DNA of 53,200 bases from Alistipes sp. (GTDB lineage: Bacteria; Bacteroidota; Bacteroidia; Bacteroidales; Rikenellaceae): contig JAFTNV010000035.1 of NCBI GenBank assembly GCA_017451685.1, positions 1 to 53,200 of the forward strand, in the 5' to 3' direction. Both the position numbers and the translations under genes were made by a program. The notes below the pieces were generated by a model that did not search any database, was not told where the DNA came from, and saw only the letters and a list, made by a program, of their open reading frames with translations. Below, piece by piece: positions 42,366-51,618 of the stretch. Each line of letters opens with the position of its first letter. The stretch's first letter is position 1.

Positions 42366-43088
42366 TTAACAATCTTCAGTCACTAAACCGTAACGGCGCT
42401 CTCTACGCGCATACTCCTCCATGGCCTTGTCGAACTCCGCTTCGTCGAAGTCGGGCCACAGCACCTCGGGGAAGTATAGCTCGGCATACGACGACTGCCA
42501 CAAGAGGAAGTTACTCAGGCGACACTCGCCACTTGTGCGTATCACGAAGTCAGGGTCGGGGATGCCACGGCTCATAAGCTCCGAGGCAAAGCGCTCCTCG
42601 TCAATGTCGTCGGTCGTAATCTCTCCCTTTGACACACGCTCCGCAAGTGCTCGTGTGGCTAAAATCATCTCGCGACGTGCCGAGTAGTTGAACGCCAAGA
42701 CCAATGTTAGCTTGTCGGCCTCGGCCGTCGTGCGCTCGATGTGGTCTATCATCTCGAGCACCTTTGCCGTGAAGCGCGTGCGCTCACCCATAATCCTTAC
42801 CCTCACACCCTGGCGTGCCAGGTCGTCAGCCTCGCCCATCACCGTGCGGCAGAAGAGCTCCATGATGGCCTCCACCTCGGCTGTCGGGCGCCCCCAGTTC
42901 TCCGTCGAGAAGGCGTATAGCGTGAGCCACTCCACACCATTACGCACGGCAGCACGCACCGCTGCGCGCACCGACTCCACGCCCGCGATGTGTCCCTCGT
43001 AGCGCTCCTTGTTGCGCTGCTTGGCCCAGCGGCCGTTGCCATCCATGATGATGGCTACGTGTTTTGGTATGGCTCTCTCCTGACTCAT
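42366..43088 (-). CDS. uppS: Undecaprenyl diphosphate synthase
   Basis: A 240-residue cis-prenyltransferase that builds C55 undecaprenyl diphosphate, the lipid carrier for peptidoglycan and surface glycans. HVAIIMDGNGRWAKQR (catalytic Asp, pyrophosphate loop), GHIAGVESVRAAV, LTLYAFSTENWGRP and the C-terminal DFVIRTSGECRLSNFLLWQSSYAELYF are all present. Start: the ATG at 43088 is right because the -7 box lies at 43107-43114, so the longer start at 43109 would be inside the promoter. First gene of the uppS-bamA-skp-skp set. Confidence 0.95.
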   Translation of the reverse strand: MSQERAIPKHVAIIMDGNGRWAKQRNKERYEGHIAGVESVRAAVRAAVRNGVEWLTLYAFSTENWGRPTAEVEAIMELFCRTVMGEADDLARQGVRVRIMGERTRFTAKVLEMIDHIERTTAEADKLTLVLAFNYSARREMILATRALAERVSKGEITTDDIDEERFASELMSRGIPDPDFVIRTSGECRLSNFLLWQSSYAELYFPEVLWPDFDEAEFDKAMEEYARRERRYGLVTEDC

Positions 43089-43106
43089 AATGGTCGTATT
43101 ATCTTG

Positions 43107-43114
43107 CAAATGTA
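43107..43114 (-). promoter_or_regulatory. -7 box of uppS
   Basis: CAAATGTA on plus reads TACATTTG on minus, matching TAnnTTTG. It fixes the uppS start to 43088, with a leader of about 12 bases. Confidence 0.65.
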
Positions 43115-43185
43115 GTAAATAAATTTACATTTCGCCCTCTATTTTGGGCAATTTTTCTCACGTGTGCATGGCACGCGAGGCTAAA

Positions 43186-43212
43186 GCGTTGAGTTGCAAC
43201 ACTCTAAAACGC
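43186..43212 (-). terminator. Weak hairpin behind nadK
   Basis: GCGTT (43186-43190) / AACGC (43208-43212) with an inner GAGT/ACTC pair, followed on minus by CTTTAGC. Placed 20 bases past the nadK stop, but the stem and T tract are weak. Confidence 0.3.
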
Positions 43213-43231
43213 AGGGGGTGAATATGTTGTA

Positions 43232-44095
43232 TCAGCGCTTATCTACGCCCCACATCATCTTTTCTCTTAACGTGTCGTAGAACGTATTATTATGCGGCAC
43301 GGCTAAAATAAGCTCACGCGAAGCACGGCGCAGGGTTACTTCGGCGCCATCTTTGAGCGAGAAGGTGCGGTTGTCGGCCGAGAGGAAGGCTTCGCCACTG
43401 CGCGTATGAACACGCAGACGCACGATGCTGTTGTCGGGGATGACCACGGGGCGCATCGTGAGGTTGTGCGGAGCGAGGGGCGAGAGCGTGAAACAACGAC
43501 ACATGGGGTCTAATACGGGGCCTCCGGCACTCAGCGAGTATGCTGTTGAGCCTGTGGGTGTTGCAACAATAAGGCCGTCGCCATGATATGTGGCTACGGG
43601 CTTGTCGTTTATAAGCGTGTCGACCGATATCATCGTTGCTCCATGGCGGTGTATCGTCACCTCGTTGAGGGCTGTGAGCGCCGCGGGGATGTCGCCCTCG
43701 ACGGCGAGCATCGCGCGGTGCTCAAACTCGAGGCTGCGGCTCGCTATGCGCTCAAAGAGCGCGGCTATGCCCTTGCCATCGTCGGCCGTGAGGTAGCCCA
43801 AGCGTCCGCAGTTGATGCCCACGACGGGTATGGTGCTGTCGTCGAGGAGCGTAGCGGCATCCAGAAGCGTGCCGTCGCCACCGTACGTCACAACGACATC
43901 GTCACCGCTGCCGGTGATGCGCTCGCTGAAGATACGCTCGGCGGGGATATGTCGGCCTAAGAGGCTCTCTATGACCATGGCAAAGTCCTCATTTATAGTG
44001 TAGTTGAGGCCTAAGCGCTCGATGGCGTGAAGCATCGTCTCGAGTTGCTCCTTGCGGTGATTAAGCTGCTTGCGCGAAAAAAGTATAATGTTCAT
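43232..44095 (-). CDS. nadK: NAD kinase
   Basis: A 287-residue cytosolic kinase that phosphorylates NAD to NADP. The GGDGTLL motif ([11 protein letters not shown]), the NE-type substrate region LNEVTIHR, the pocket motif [21 protein letters not shown] and LSPLAPHNL are all visible and intact. Length matches bacterial NadK. It has a full promoter at 44133-44162 that overlaps the divergent pdxJ promoter. Confidence 0.95.
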   Translation of the reverse strand: MNIILFSRKQLNHRKEQLETMLHAIERLGLNYTINEDFAMVIESLLGRHIPAERIFSERITGSGDDVVVTYGGDGTLLDAATLLDDSTIPVVGINCGRLGYLTADDGKGIAALFERIASRSLEFEHRAMLAVEGDIPAALTALNEVTIHRHGATMISVDTLINDKPVATYHGDGLIVATPTGSTAYSLSAGGPVLDPMCRCFTLSPLAPHNLTMRPVVIPDNSIVRLRVHTRSGEAFLSADNRTFSLKDGAEVTLRRASRELILAVPHNNTFYDTLREKMMWGVDKR

Positions 44096-44126
44096 TGTCG
44101 CAGAATGAAAAAAAATCGTAACTTTG
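44095..44126 (+). promoter_or_regulatory. Promoter of pdxJ (overlaps nadK promoter)
   Basis: TTG (44095-44097) and TAACTTTG (44119-44126) with a 21-base spacer. Start near 44133, leader about 59 bases. Confidence 0.7.
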
Positions 44127-44132
44127 CTACTA

Positions 44133-44162
44133 CAAAGGTAAGAAAAAGAATTGTGGTTTCAA
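44133..44162 (-). promoter_or_regulatory. Promoter of nadK (overlaps pdxJ promoter)
   Basis: On minus, TTG (44162-44160) and TACCTTTG (44140-44133) with a 19-base spacer. Start near 44126; the two polymerase footprints overlap, so only one can be used at a time. Confidence 0.7.
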
Positions 44163-44191
44163 TAGTTGAAGCCCTATTTATTGCAATAAGC

Positions 44192-44923
44192 ATGACAAAA
44201 TTAAGTGTAAACGTGAATAAGATTGCTGTCGTGCGTAACTCGCGTGGCGGTAATGTGCCCAACCTGTTGAAGGCGGCACTCGATATTGAGCGCTTTGGCG
44301 CTGATGGCATCACGGTGCACCCACGCCCCGATGCACGACATATACGCTACGCGGATGTGCGCGAGTTGAAGGCCAACATTGCTACGGAGCTAAATGTCGA
44401 GGGTAATCCCATCGAGAGCTTCTGCGAGCTCGTCGAGGAGGTGCGCCCCGCGCAGGTTACGCTCGTGCCGGATGCCGAGGATGCCATAACCTCGTCGGCA
44501 GGGTGGGATACCATCAAGCACCGCGACTTTCTGTTGAAGATGTCGGAGCGCTTTCATAAGGCGGGCATACGTGTCTCAATCTTCGTAGACCCTGTTGTCG
44601 AGATGGTTCGTGCAGCCAAGGAGTGTGGTGCCGACCGCGTGGAGCTCTATACCGAGGCCTACGCCTCGGGCTATGCCGAGAATCGCGAGGCCGCCATAGC
44701 CCCGTATGTTGCTGCGGCCGAGGAGGCACGCCGTGTAGGTCTTGGCCTCAATGCGGGTCACGACCTTAGCACCGAGAATCTGCAATACTTCATCGAGCGC
44801 ATACCGTGGGTTGACGAGGTATCTATCGGCCACGCCCTCATTAGCGATGCCCTCTACTGGGGCCTGGAGAATACGGTGAGCATCTATCAGCGTTGCATCA
44901 CACGCGCAAACAATAGGGAGTAG
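44192..44923 (+). CDS. pdxJ: Pyridoxine 5'-phosphate synthase
   Basis: A 243-residue cytosolic TIM-barrel enzyme that joins 1-deoxyxylulose-5-phosphate and 3-amino-2-oxopropyl phosphate to pyridoxine phosphate in DXP-dependent vitamin B6 synthesis. Signatures: [59 protein letters not shown] and the phosphate site [11 protein letters not shown]. The ATG at 44192 is chosen: it opens on the conserved LSVNVN strand and lies downstream of the promoter; an upstream ATG at 44027 would start inside nadK. It is 1 base ahead of cca. Confidence 0.94.
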   Translation: MTKLSVNVNKIAVVRNSRGGNVPNLLKAALDIERFGADGITVHPRPDARHIRYADVRELKANIATELNVEGNPIESFCELVEEVRPAQVTLVPDAEDAITSSAGWDTIKHRDFLLKMSERFHKAGIRVSIFVDPVVEMVRAAKECGADRVELYTEAYASGYAENREAAIAPYVAAAEEARRVGLGLNAGHDLSTENLQYFIERIPWVDEVSIGHALISDALYWGLENTVSIYQRCITRANNRE

Positions 44924-44924
44924 T

Positions 44925-46316
44925 ATGCCGCTCAGACACCCTATATTCAAGCATATCACCCGCGTTGTCGACCGCATGGGCGTTGAGGCCTATGTTGTCG
45001 GGGGCTATGTGCGTGACTACTACCTACATCGCCCCTCGTCGGATGTCGACGTTGTCGTTGTGGGCAGTGGTGTCGCCGTTGCCGAGGAGCTGGCGCGCGA
45101 GTTGGGTGCCAAGGTGACGATATATAAGACCTACGGTACGGCGATGCTCCGCTGGAGGGATACGGAGGTGGAGTTTGTCGGTGCGCGTAGAGAGAGTTAT
45201 AGCCCCGAGTCGCGTAACCCGCATGTTGAGCCCGGCACGCTAGAGGACGACCAGCGCCGTAGGGACTTCACCATAAATGCCATGGCATGGTCGCTCAATG
45301 GCCATAACTTTGGCACGCTTGTCGACCCGTTTGGTGGCATGGAGGATATGGACGACTGCATCATACGCACGCCATGCGAGCCCGACAAGACCTTCTCGGA
45401 CGACCCGCTACGTATGATGCGCGCCGTGAGGTTTGCCTCGCAACTCGGCTTCGACATCGACGATGATACATTCGAGGGCATCACGCGCCAGGCCGAGCGC
45501 ATCAAGATTATAACCAGGGAGCGCATCGCTGTGGAGCTCAATAAGATAATGGCCTCGCCCGTACCCTCTATAGGTCTTACGCTGATGCACACCTCGGGAC
45601 TGTTGAAGTATGTACTTCCGGAGCTCGAGCGCATGTCGGGCGTGGAGCGTAGGGGTAAGCATGCGCACAAGGATAACTTCGAGCATACGATGAAGGTGCT
45701 CGACAACCTCGCCAAGCGCTCCGACGACCTATGGCTACGTTGGGCGGCGCTCTTCCACGACATAGGTAAGCCCTCGACCAAGGCCTACGACCCACGCCAG
45801 GGGTGGACATTCCACCAGCATGAGGCTGTGGGCTCGAAGATGATACCGCAGCTCTTCCGTCGTCTGAAGCTGCCGATGAACGAGCCTATGCGCTTCGTTC
45901 AGAAGATGGTGTTCCTGCACATGAGGCCCATAGTGCTGTCGGAAGATTTGGTCACTGACTCTGCCGTGCGTCGTTTGTTGTTCGAGGCGGGTGACGACGT
46001 GGATAAGCTGATGACACTCTGCGAGGCCGACATAACCTCGGGTAACGATAATAAGGTGCGACTCTTCCTCAAGAACTTCGAGCTTGTGCGAGAGAAGATG
46101 CGTGACCTCGAGGAGCGCGACAGGGTGCGTAACTTCCAACCACCGATTACGGGCGACATCATCATGCGCACCTACAACCTACCCCCCTCGAGTGTCATAG
46201 GCGAGATTAAGGAGGTCATCAAGAATGCCATCCTCGATGGCATCATCCCCAACGACTATGATGCCGCCTACCGCCTTATGGAGGAGGAGGCCTCGAAGCG
46301 AGGGATTACAAAATAA
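44925..46316 (+). CDS. cca: CCA-adding tRNA nucleotidyltransferase with HD domain
   Basis: A 463-residue class II nucleotidyltransferase. Head: VVGGYVRDYYLHRPSSDVDVVVVG with the DVD metal motif; then RRRDFTINAMAW, the arginine-rich DDPLRMMRAVRFASQL, and an HD phosphohydrolase domain (LFHDIGKPST). It adds or repairs CCA at tRNA 3' ends; this is needed because the tRNA-Thr in this window lacks an encoded CCA. A poly(A) polymerase role is less likely. It follows pdxJ at once. Confidence 0.93.
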   Translation: MPLRHPIFKHITRVVDRMGVEAYVVGGYVRDYYLHRPSSDVDVVVVGSGVAVAEELARELGAKVTIYKTYGTAMLRWRDTEVEFVGARRESYSPESRNPHVEPGTLEDDQRRRDFTINAMAWSLNGHNFGTLVDPFGGMEDMDDCIIRTPCEPDKTFSDDPLRMMRAVRFASQLGFDIDDDTFEGITRQAERIKIITRERIAVELNKIMASPVPSIGLTLMHTSGLLKYVLPELERMSGVERRGKHAHKDNFEHTMKVLDNLAKRSDDLWLRWAALFHDIGKPSTKAYDPRQGWTFHQHEAVGSKMIPQLFRRLKLPMNEPMRFVQKMVFLHMRPIVLSEDLVTDSAVRRLLFEAGDDVDKLMTLCEADITSGNDNKVRLFLKNFELVREKMRDLEERDRVRNFQPPITGDIIMRTYNLPPSSVIGEIKEVIKNAILDGIIPNDYDAAYRLMEEEASKRGITK

Positions 46317-46329
46317 TATTCAGGTTGTT

Positions 46330-47415
46330 ATGCTCTGGTTTGGATTAGTCATGATGGTGCTGTACGTAGCCGGTAATGGCTATGTGTTTTGGCGGTTGTG
46401 GCAGGTGATGTCGCCACTGCCCATGGCCCTGCGCGTGGGCGTTGCTGTTGCATTCTGGGTTGTTGCCATGCTCTTCTTTGTGGCTATGGCCATGCGTAAT
46501 AGCGAGCATTGCCCCGCGCTGACAAAGACGATGATGTGGCTCGGGACTACGTGGATGGTGTTTATCCTCTACATGGTGCTTGCCACTGCCCTCTTCGACA
46601 TCCTGCACCTCTTTATCCCCGCCCTGAATCATGGCGTGCTCTACGCCCTGGGCATTACCACAGCGCTACTTGTATATGGCAATATCAACTACCATCATCC
46701 GTGTGTTGAACATCTTGAAATAAAGGTTGATAAGCGCATGGAGGATGATAACATACGCATGGTCATGGCCTCGGACATACACCTCGGCTACGGCACCGAC
46801 CGTCGGGCGTTGGAGAGGTATGTCGCGATGATAAACAGCCAGAAGCCCGATGTCGTTGTCATCGTCGGCGACCTCATAGATAATAGCATCACGCCCGTGA
46901 GGCGCGAGCGTATGGGCGAGGTGTTGGATAGGATTGAGGCGCCCGAGGGTGTATATGTCGTTGCGGGCAACCATGAGTATATCAGTGGCATAGAGGCGTG
47001 TGAGGCCTTTCTTCGCGATACGAAGGTGACACTCCTACGCGACAGCGTTGTGACTCTCTCGTCGGGCATTCAGATTGTAGGGCGCGATGACCGCATGAAC
47101 CGTCATCGTAAATCGCTCGAGGAGCTCGTCGCCGAGGTCGATATGTCGCGCCCCGTCGTTGTCCTCGACCACCAGCCCTACGACATAGCGACGAGCAACA
47201 CGCTCGGTGTGGACATTCACCTCTCGGGACATACGCACCGCGGACAGATATGGCCCCTGAGCCTCCTCACGGATGCCATGTACGACCAGAGCCACGGCTA
47301 CCGTCGCTGGTCGCACACCCATGCCTACGTATCGAGTGGTCTCTCGCTCTGGGGCCCTCCCTTCCGTATAGGCACACACAGCGACATGGCTGTTATAGAT
47401 ATTCGTGCTAAATAG
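46330..47415 (+). CDS. Membrane-anchored metallophosphoesterase
   Basis: A 361-residue protein: about four transmembrane helices in the first 120 residues (MLWFGLVMMVLYVAG, VGVAVAFWVVAMLFFVAMA, TTWMVFILYMVLATALF, VLYALGITTALLV), then a calcineurin-like phosphoesterase with MASDIHLGYG, VVIVGDLIDN, VAGNHEYIS and LSGHTHRGQ, so all metal ligands are kept. Similar proteins (YkuE-like) may hydrolyse lipid headgroups or UDP-sugars. The ATG at 46330 opens directly into the first helix. It is 13 bases behind cca; its stop abuts the convergent GH109 gene. Substrate unknown. Confidence 0.88.
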   Translation: MLWFGLVMMVLYVAGNGYVFWRLWQVMSPLPMALRVGVAVAFWVVAMLFFVAMAMRNSEHCPALTKTMMWLGTTWMVFILYMVLATALFDILHLFIPALNHGVLYALGITTALLVYGNINYHHPCVEHLEIKVDKRMEDDNIRMVMASDIHLGYGTDRRALERYVAMINSQKPDVVVIVGDLIDNSITPVRRERMGEVLDRIEAPEGVYVVAGNHEYISGIEACEAFLRDTKVTLLRDSVVTLSSGIQIVGRDDRMNRHRKSLEELVAEVDMSRPVVVLDHQPYDIATSNTLGVDIHLSGHTHRGQIWPLSLLTDAMYDQSHGYRRWSHTHAYVSSGLSLWGPPFRIGTHSDMAVIDIRAK

Positions 47416-48822
47416 CTATTTCATATAGAACGTAACGCCCTGCAACCTATCCCACTCGCCGCGGGTGAAGTCGGGGATGGCTATGGGCATGCTGTTATGC
47501 TTCGCAGATGTTGCCGTAAGCTCGCCTATCGACGACCACTCGGCAGCATCGTACACATCCTGGTCGAGGGGTAGTCCGTTGCGCAAGCAGTACACCAAGC
47601 GGTAGTCCATCACGTAGTCCATGCCACCATGGCCTCCTACCCTGCGTGCCACATCCTCAATCTCGCGATGTATAGGGTGCTTATACGTCTCCATTATGGC
47701 CATCTCAACAGCCTCCGGCACAAAACCATGAGGGTCGATATGCGCACCCTCGGGGATGATATCCGCGGGGAGCATGCCCTCGGCGAAGGTGAAGCCCTCG
47801 ATGGGGTACTTGTTGGCAAAGCCGCGCGTGCCCGTAAGCTGATATAGGCGGTTGTAGGGGCGCGGCGTGAAGACATTATGCTGGAGCATGATGCTCTGTC
47901 CGCGCGAGGTCTTAATCATTGTCGTCGTATGGTCGCCATTGGCAAACTCCGTGGCCCCCATCATCTCGCGGGCTATCTCCGCGCCATTTGCCGACTTGGT
48001 ATCCATCGACACGAGGTACTCGAGGCGGTTGCCACGGTGTATATCGAGAGCCATACATATAGGGCCGAAGCCATGTGTGGCATACACATCACCGCGGTGT
48101 GTGCGGTTGAACTCCAAGCGCCAATTATCCTGGTAGGCACCCCAATACTCCGCGAGGTTGTGTATATAGGCACCCTCGGCGTGTAGTATCTCGCCAAAGA
48201 GCCCCTGCTGTGCCATGTTGAGTGTCGTGAGCTCGAAGAAGTCGTAGACACAGTTCTCGAGCATCATGCAGTGGCGGCGTGTGCGCTCCGACATGTCGAC
48301 CAGCTGCCAGCACTCTGCCACGGTGGTTGCTGCGGGTACCTCGACAGCCACATGCTTGCCATGCTCCATGGCGTAGAGCGCTATGGGCACGTGGCTCGCC
48401 CAGTCGGTAGAGATATACACCAGGTCGATGTCGTCGCGCTCGCATAGCTCCTTATACGCCTCCGCGCCGACGTAACCATCGGCCTCCGGCCAGCCTACAT
48501 ACTCGAGGAAGCCACGGCAGTTATCTACATTCTTCTGCACAAGGTCGCAGAGCGCCTTTATCTCCACGCCCTCGATATGCGTAAAGCGGCTGACGGCATC
48601 CCTGCCACGCATGCCTAAGCCCACGAAGCCTACGCGGACAACATCCAAGGGCTCGGCAGCATATCCCAACATAGACTGCTGCCCCTCGGCACGTGCGGGC
48701 TCGTCGAAGTGTATCATGCCACTTGCGGGGTCGTAGGCGTAGTTGTCGCCACAGATAGTGTCGCCACAGCCACACATCAGGATGGTGGCTAAGAGCGTGA
48801 ATGATAGAACGAGGTGTCGCAT
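47416..48822 (-). CDS. GH109-type Gfo/Idh/MocA glycosidase lipoprotein
   Basis: A 468-residue lipoprotein (LLATILMCGCGD lipobox). The ATG at 48822 is chosen because it starts the signal peptide; the upstream extension is inside the next gene. The fold is Gfo/Idh/MocA with a Rossmann motif VGFVGLGMRGRDAV, then EVPAATTVAECW, MLENCVYDFFELTTLNMAQQG, and GDVYATHGFGPI, matching GH109, an NAD-dependent family whose known members remove alpha-N-acetylgalactosamine. Known GH109 enzymes often carry a Tat signal; here it is a lipoprotein signal. GalNAc removal is inferred. It lies 2 bases behind the M28 peptidase gene and shares its transcript. Confidence 0.88.
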   Translation of the reverse strand: MRHLVLSFTLLATILMCGCGDTICGDNYAYDPASGMIHFDEPARAEGQQSMLGYAAEPLDVVRVGFVGLGMRGRDAVSRFTHIEGVEIKALCDLVQKNVDNCRGFLEYVGWPEADGYVGAEAYKELCERDDIDLVYISTDWASHVPIALYAMEHGKHVAVEVPAATTVAECWQLVDMSERTRRHCMMLENCVYDFFELTTLNMAQQGLFGEILHAEGAYIHNLAEYWGAYQDNWRLEFNRTHRGDVYATHGFGPICMALDIHRGNRLEYLVSMDTKSANGAEIAREMMGATEFANGDHTTTMIKTSRGQSIMLQHNVFTPRPYNRLYQLTGTRGFANKYPIEGFTFAEGMLPADIIPEGAHIDPHGFVPEAVEMAIMETYKHPIHREIEDVARRVGGHGGMDYVMDYRLVYCLRNGLPLDQDVYDAAEWSSIGELTATSAKHNSMPIAIPDFTRGEWDRLQGVTFYMK

Positions 48823-48824
48823 AG

Positions 48825-50537
48825 TTACTTTCGTGTGTATAGTTCGGTTAGAGGTATTATCACAACGGCATCCAGGAGTGCCAACATAAGCACCGCACCA
48901 AAGGCACCAATCGTCAGCGCCATAGCCAAGGCGTAGAGGAACGACAGGGCATGGAGGAGTATCAGCGCGATGGCCACTATGAGCCATAGTCTGAGGCGCG
49001 TGGTGCGGTAGAGGATGATGGCTGCGGTGGCAGCAAGGAGCGGGATGAAGAACATGAGGTTCTCGCCAATGGCCACAATAAGTGCAAGGCTGAGGACAAA
49101 CATCACAATCAAAGCACCATAGAGGCTGTTTGTTGCATGCAGCAGCGCGGCATTCGCGCCCGCATTGGCACGTAGTGAGCCTGCGGTGAGGCGCACAGCA
49201 CCCCTGCGCCCACGCATGTAGAGCGCAGCGACAATGGCGATCATCACGACGACACTCACGGCCATGATGATATTGTCGCCCGCGATGCCCTGCACGATGC
49301 CGAAGGGCTTAAACTCCGCATCGCACACACGGCATGCCACCCAGGCGATAAGCTCACCCGCGACGAGGGCTACGATGGCAGAGATAAGAGCACGAAGCGC
49401 AGCCCCGAGACTCTCTCTAATCTGCACACGCCCGCGGAGAGTATCGAAGGCAAAGAGGAGCGCGAAGGCAACAAAAACGACGATGTTAATAACCCAATAG
49501 CACGGCATCGAGAAGTTGAAGAGTCCCAACAACGGTAGCGTGAAGTTCACGGTGCCACGCTCGCCACGAAGACTATCCTTATCGCTATAGGTGCTGTCGG
49601 TGAGGTATTTATGCACGATGGGGACAATCTGCGCCCCGTAGTGCTGGATAGACTGCGGGTTGATGTTCGAGAAGTTATCCTTGTCGGTGTGGTAGTGGTT
49701 TATGTCGGCGATGGTCGAGAAGTTGAAGCCCGGAATCGTGTCCTTCGCGATGGTGAAGTCGGTGAAGTTGGGCATAAATCCATATACCACGGTCGTCAGT
49801 GAGTAGGTGCAGGGGTAGTCGGCCGTCGTGGCGTACAACTCCATAAGGCGCTCATTGTTGGGCGATGTCTCGAACAGGAGCGTAGGGCCATAGGGGCCAC
49901 GTGCCTCGAGGTTTATCATGAGGCCCACGTTGTCGAACACCTCGTGGTTGTTCTGCCACTGCGCCTTCATGCCCATCATGCCCACCTCCTCGGCATCCGT
50001 GAAGAGCACCTTCACGCCCTGCTGCCACTCGTCGCGATACTTCAGCGCCTGGGCTACAGTCTCGAGGATGACACCCACGCCATAGCCATCATCCGCAGCG
50101 CCATACGACCATACGGTGTCCCTATGTGGCATGGGCTGCGAGTAGCGCGAGTCGTAGTGCGCGACGAGCATAAGCGACGTATACTCCTTCGCGGCATCGC
50201 GTGGTGCGAACTCGGCGAGGATGTTCGTGGCATCGAAGGTGTATACCACATGCTTATTCTCGGGGCCCACAAGAGCCTCGTAGTTATATAGCTTTATGGT
50301 GTCGGCACCGAGCTCACCAAGCCTACGTGTGAGGTAGTCGCGCACCGTGGCGCGCTCCTCGGGGTGGGCGACGGAGTGGTGCTCGCGCGAGATAACCTCT
50401 ATATCCTCGACCACGCGCTCGGCAGAGAAGCCATCATGCTCGATGCCCTCCACCGCGGGGCGACTCCAAAGACCAAAGGCAACCATGCCTACAACCGTGG
50501 CAACAGCCACCAAAACCACTAATCGTACTCTATTCAT
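48825..50537 (-). CDS. M28-family zinc aminopeptidase with C-terminal membrane domain
   Basis: A 570-residue membrane protein. One N-terminal anchor (VRLVVLVAVATVVGMVAFGLW), then an M28 di-zinc peptidase: MLVAHYDSR, YGAADDGYGVGVILE, FTDAEEVGMMGM and INLEARG carry the expected metal ligands and catalytic Glu. The C-terminal 230 residues hold about eight hydrophobic helices. This layout resembles M28 peptidases fused to a membrane domain (Ermp1-like). The ATG at 50537 is preferred: the -7 box at 50565-50572 overlaps the longer start at 50567. It is paired with the GH109 gene, suggesting glycopeptide trimming. Confidence 0.9.
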   Translation of the reverse strand: MNRVRLVVLVAVATVVGMVAFGLWSRPAVEGIEHDGFSAERVVEDIEVISREHHSVAHPEERATVRDYLTRRLGELGADTIKLYNYEALVGPENKHVVYTFDATNILAEFAPRDAAKEYTSLMLVAHYDSRYSQPMPHRDTVWSYGAADDGYGVGVILETVAQALKYRDEWQQGVKVLFTDAEEVGMMGMKAQWQNNHEVFDNVGLMINLEARGPYGPTLLFETSPNNERLMELYATTADYPCTYSLTTVVYGFMPNFTDFTIAKDTIPGFNFSTIADINHYHTDKDNFSNINPQSIQHYGAQIVPIVHKYLTDSTYSDKDSLRGERGTVNFTLPLLGLFNFSMPCYWVINIVVFVAFALLFAFDTLRGRVQIRESLGAALRALISAIVALVAGELIAWVACRVCDAEFKPFGIVQGIAGDNIIMAVSVVVMIAIVAALYMRGRRGAVRLTAGSLRANAGANAALLHATNSLYGALIVMFVLSLALIVAIGENLMFFIPLLAATAAIILYRTTRLRLWLIVAIALILLHALSFLYALAMALTIGAFGAVLMLALLDAVVIIPLTELYTRK

Positions 50538-50564
50538 ACCGTTTGATTGCTTTTTATTTGGTAG

Positions 50565-50572
50565 CAAAGATA
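50565..50572 (-). promoter_or_regulatory. -7 box of the M28-GH109 operon
   Basis: CAAAGATA on plus reads TATCTTTG on minus. Transcription starting near 50558 excludes the longer start codon. Confidence 0.65.
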
Positions 50573-50647
50573 GTAAAAATAGGGGTTAATATATCCTCTT
50601 TGCGCAACTTTGTCGCAGCAATATGTTGTAAAAAAATCACAAAATAG

Positions 50648-50678
50648 TTGTTTGTTAGGATATTTGTATATACATTTG
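50648..50678 (+). promoter_or_regulatory. Promoter of the three-gene envelope operon
   Basis: TTG (50648-50650) and TACATTTG (50671-50678), spacer 20. The start near 50685 leaves an AT-rich leader of about 140 bases in which I see no known riboswitch. Confidence 0.75.
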
Positions 50679-50826
50679 CAGTACAAAAGGTTGAAAATAG
50701 ACTATTCAATTTATTTAACAGAGGGGTGTTTTATGGGTGTGCGCATCCATTTATAACAGACTTCACCCTGCAATATTAACTACTAATCGTTTGTCTGAAG
50801 TCGGCAAACATAAAAAGTGTACAACT

Positions 50827-51609
50827 ATGGTGAAAAAACTTAAACTCCTTCTCGTTGTCCTATTGTGTGTTGGTGCTATGCCTACGGCTATGGCGCAGAT
50901 TACCGAGGGCGAGCCTTCGGCTAAGGTTATCCGCACGGGTAATCGCCCCGAGGCCGGCAACTTCGGTCTCTACATGGGTGCTACCAGCAACATGTTCAAG
51001 GGCCTCTTCGATGGCGATATTAAGATGGAGGCCCTTCCTCTGCTCAACCTCAAGTACATGGCTTCGGATCAGTTCGAGCTTCGCGTAGGCTTGGAGCTCT
51101 ACAGAAGCATGGAGAAGCTTAATGGCGTTATCCCCAACGGTGATGCTACGGTGGTTCAGAATGAGCGCTACACCGAGGGTACGGCCATGCTCTATCCCGG
51201 CTTTGCATACCACTTCTCGCGCCACAACATCTTCGATGTTTACGTAGGTGCTGAGCTTCCTATCGGCTGGAACCGTAACAATGTGGTTAGCGAGCAGGGC
51301 TCAACATCAAGCAAGACGACAAAGAGCTCGTTCACTATCGGTCTTGGTGCCTTCGTAGGTGTTCAGGCCTTCATCGCCAACCTTCCGTTGGCTATCGGTG
51401 TTGAGTATGGTATCTCGTCACGCATCGACACCTCGTTGAAGTATAAGAACGTATACACATTCGACGGCAAGACACAGACATCTATCTCTCCCGATGTTAA
51501 CAGCTTCAAGCACCTCGAGGTGACTTCTACGGCTTACGACAAGCTCAAGGCTAAGGTGGGTGGCATCGGCAGCCAGTTCCGTGTAACTCTTTCGTATTAT
51601 TTCAAATAG
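50827..51609 (+). CDS. Outer-membrane beta-barrel protein
   Basis: A 260-residue exported protein: signal peptide to AMAQ (about residue 23), then an OmpA-like small barrel with alternating strands (NFGLYMGATSNMFKGL, FELRVGLELYRSM, FDVYVGAELPIGW, SSFTIGLGAFVGVQAF) ending FRVTLSYYFK with an aromatic near the C-terminus. The ATG at 50827 starts the signal peptide. Codons are strongly biased to preferred forms with many GGT/GTT/GCT, unlike most neighbours, suggesting high expression. First gene of a three-gene run. Confidence 0.85.
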   Translation: MVKKLKLLLVVLLCVGAMPTAMAQITEGEPSAKVIRTGNRPEAGNFGLYMGATSNMFKGLFDGDIKMEALPLLNLKYMASDQFELRVGLELYRSMEKLNGVIPNGDATVVQNERYTEGTAMLYPGFAYHFSRHNIFDVYVGAELPIGWNRNNVVSEQGSTSSKTTKSSFTIGLGAFVGVQAFIANLPLAIGVEYGISSRIDTSLKYKNVYTFDGKTQTSISPDVNSFKHLEVTSTAYDKLKAKVGGIGSQFRVTLSYYFK

Positions 51610-51618
51610 TAGAGAAGT

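Noticed and set aside
44027-44191. Longer N-terminus for PdxJ
   Set aside because: It would start antisense within nadK and upstream of the pdxJ promoter; the family begins at LSVNVN.
48823-48987. Longer N-terminus for the GH109 protein
   Set aside because: The extra 55 residues lie inside the end of the M28 gene in another frame; the downstream ATG opens directly on a lipoprotein signal.
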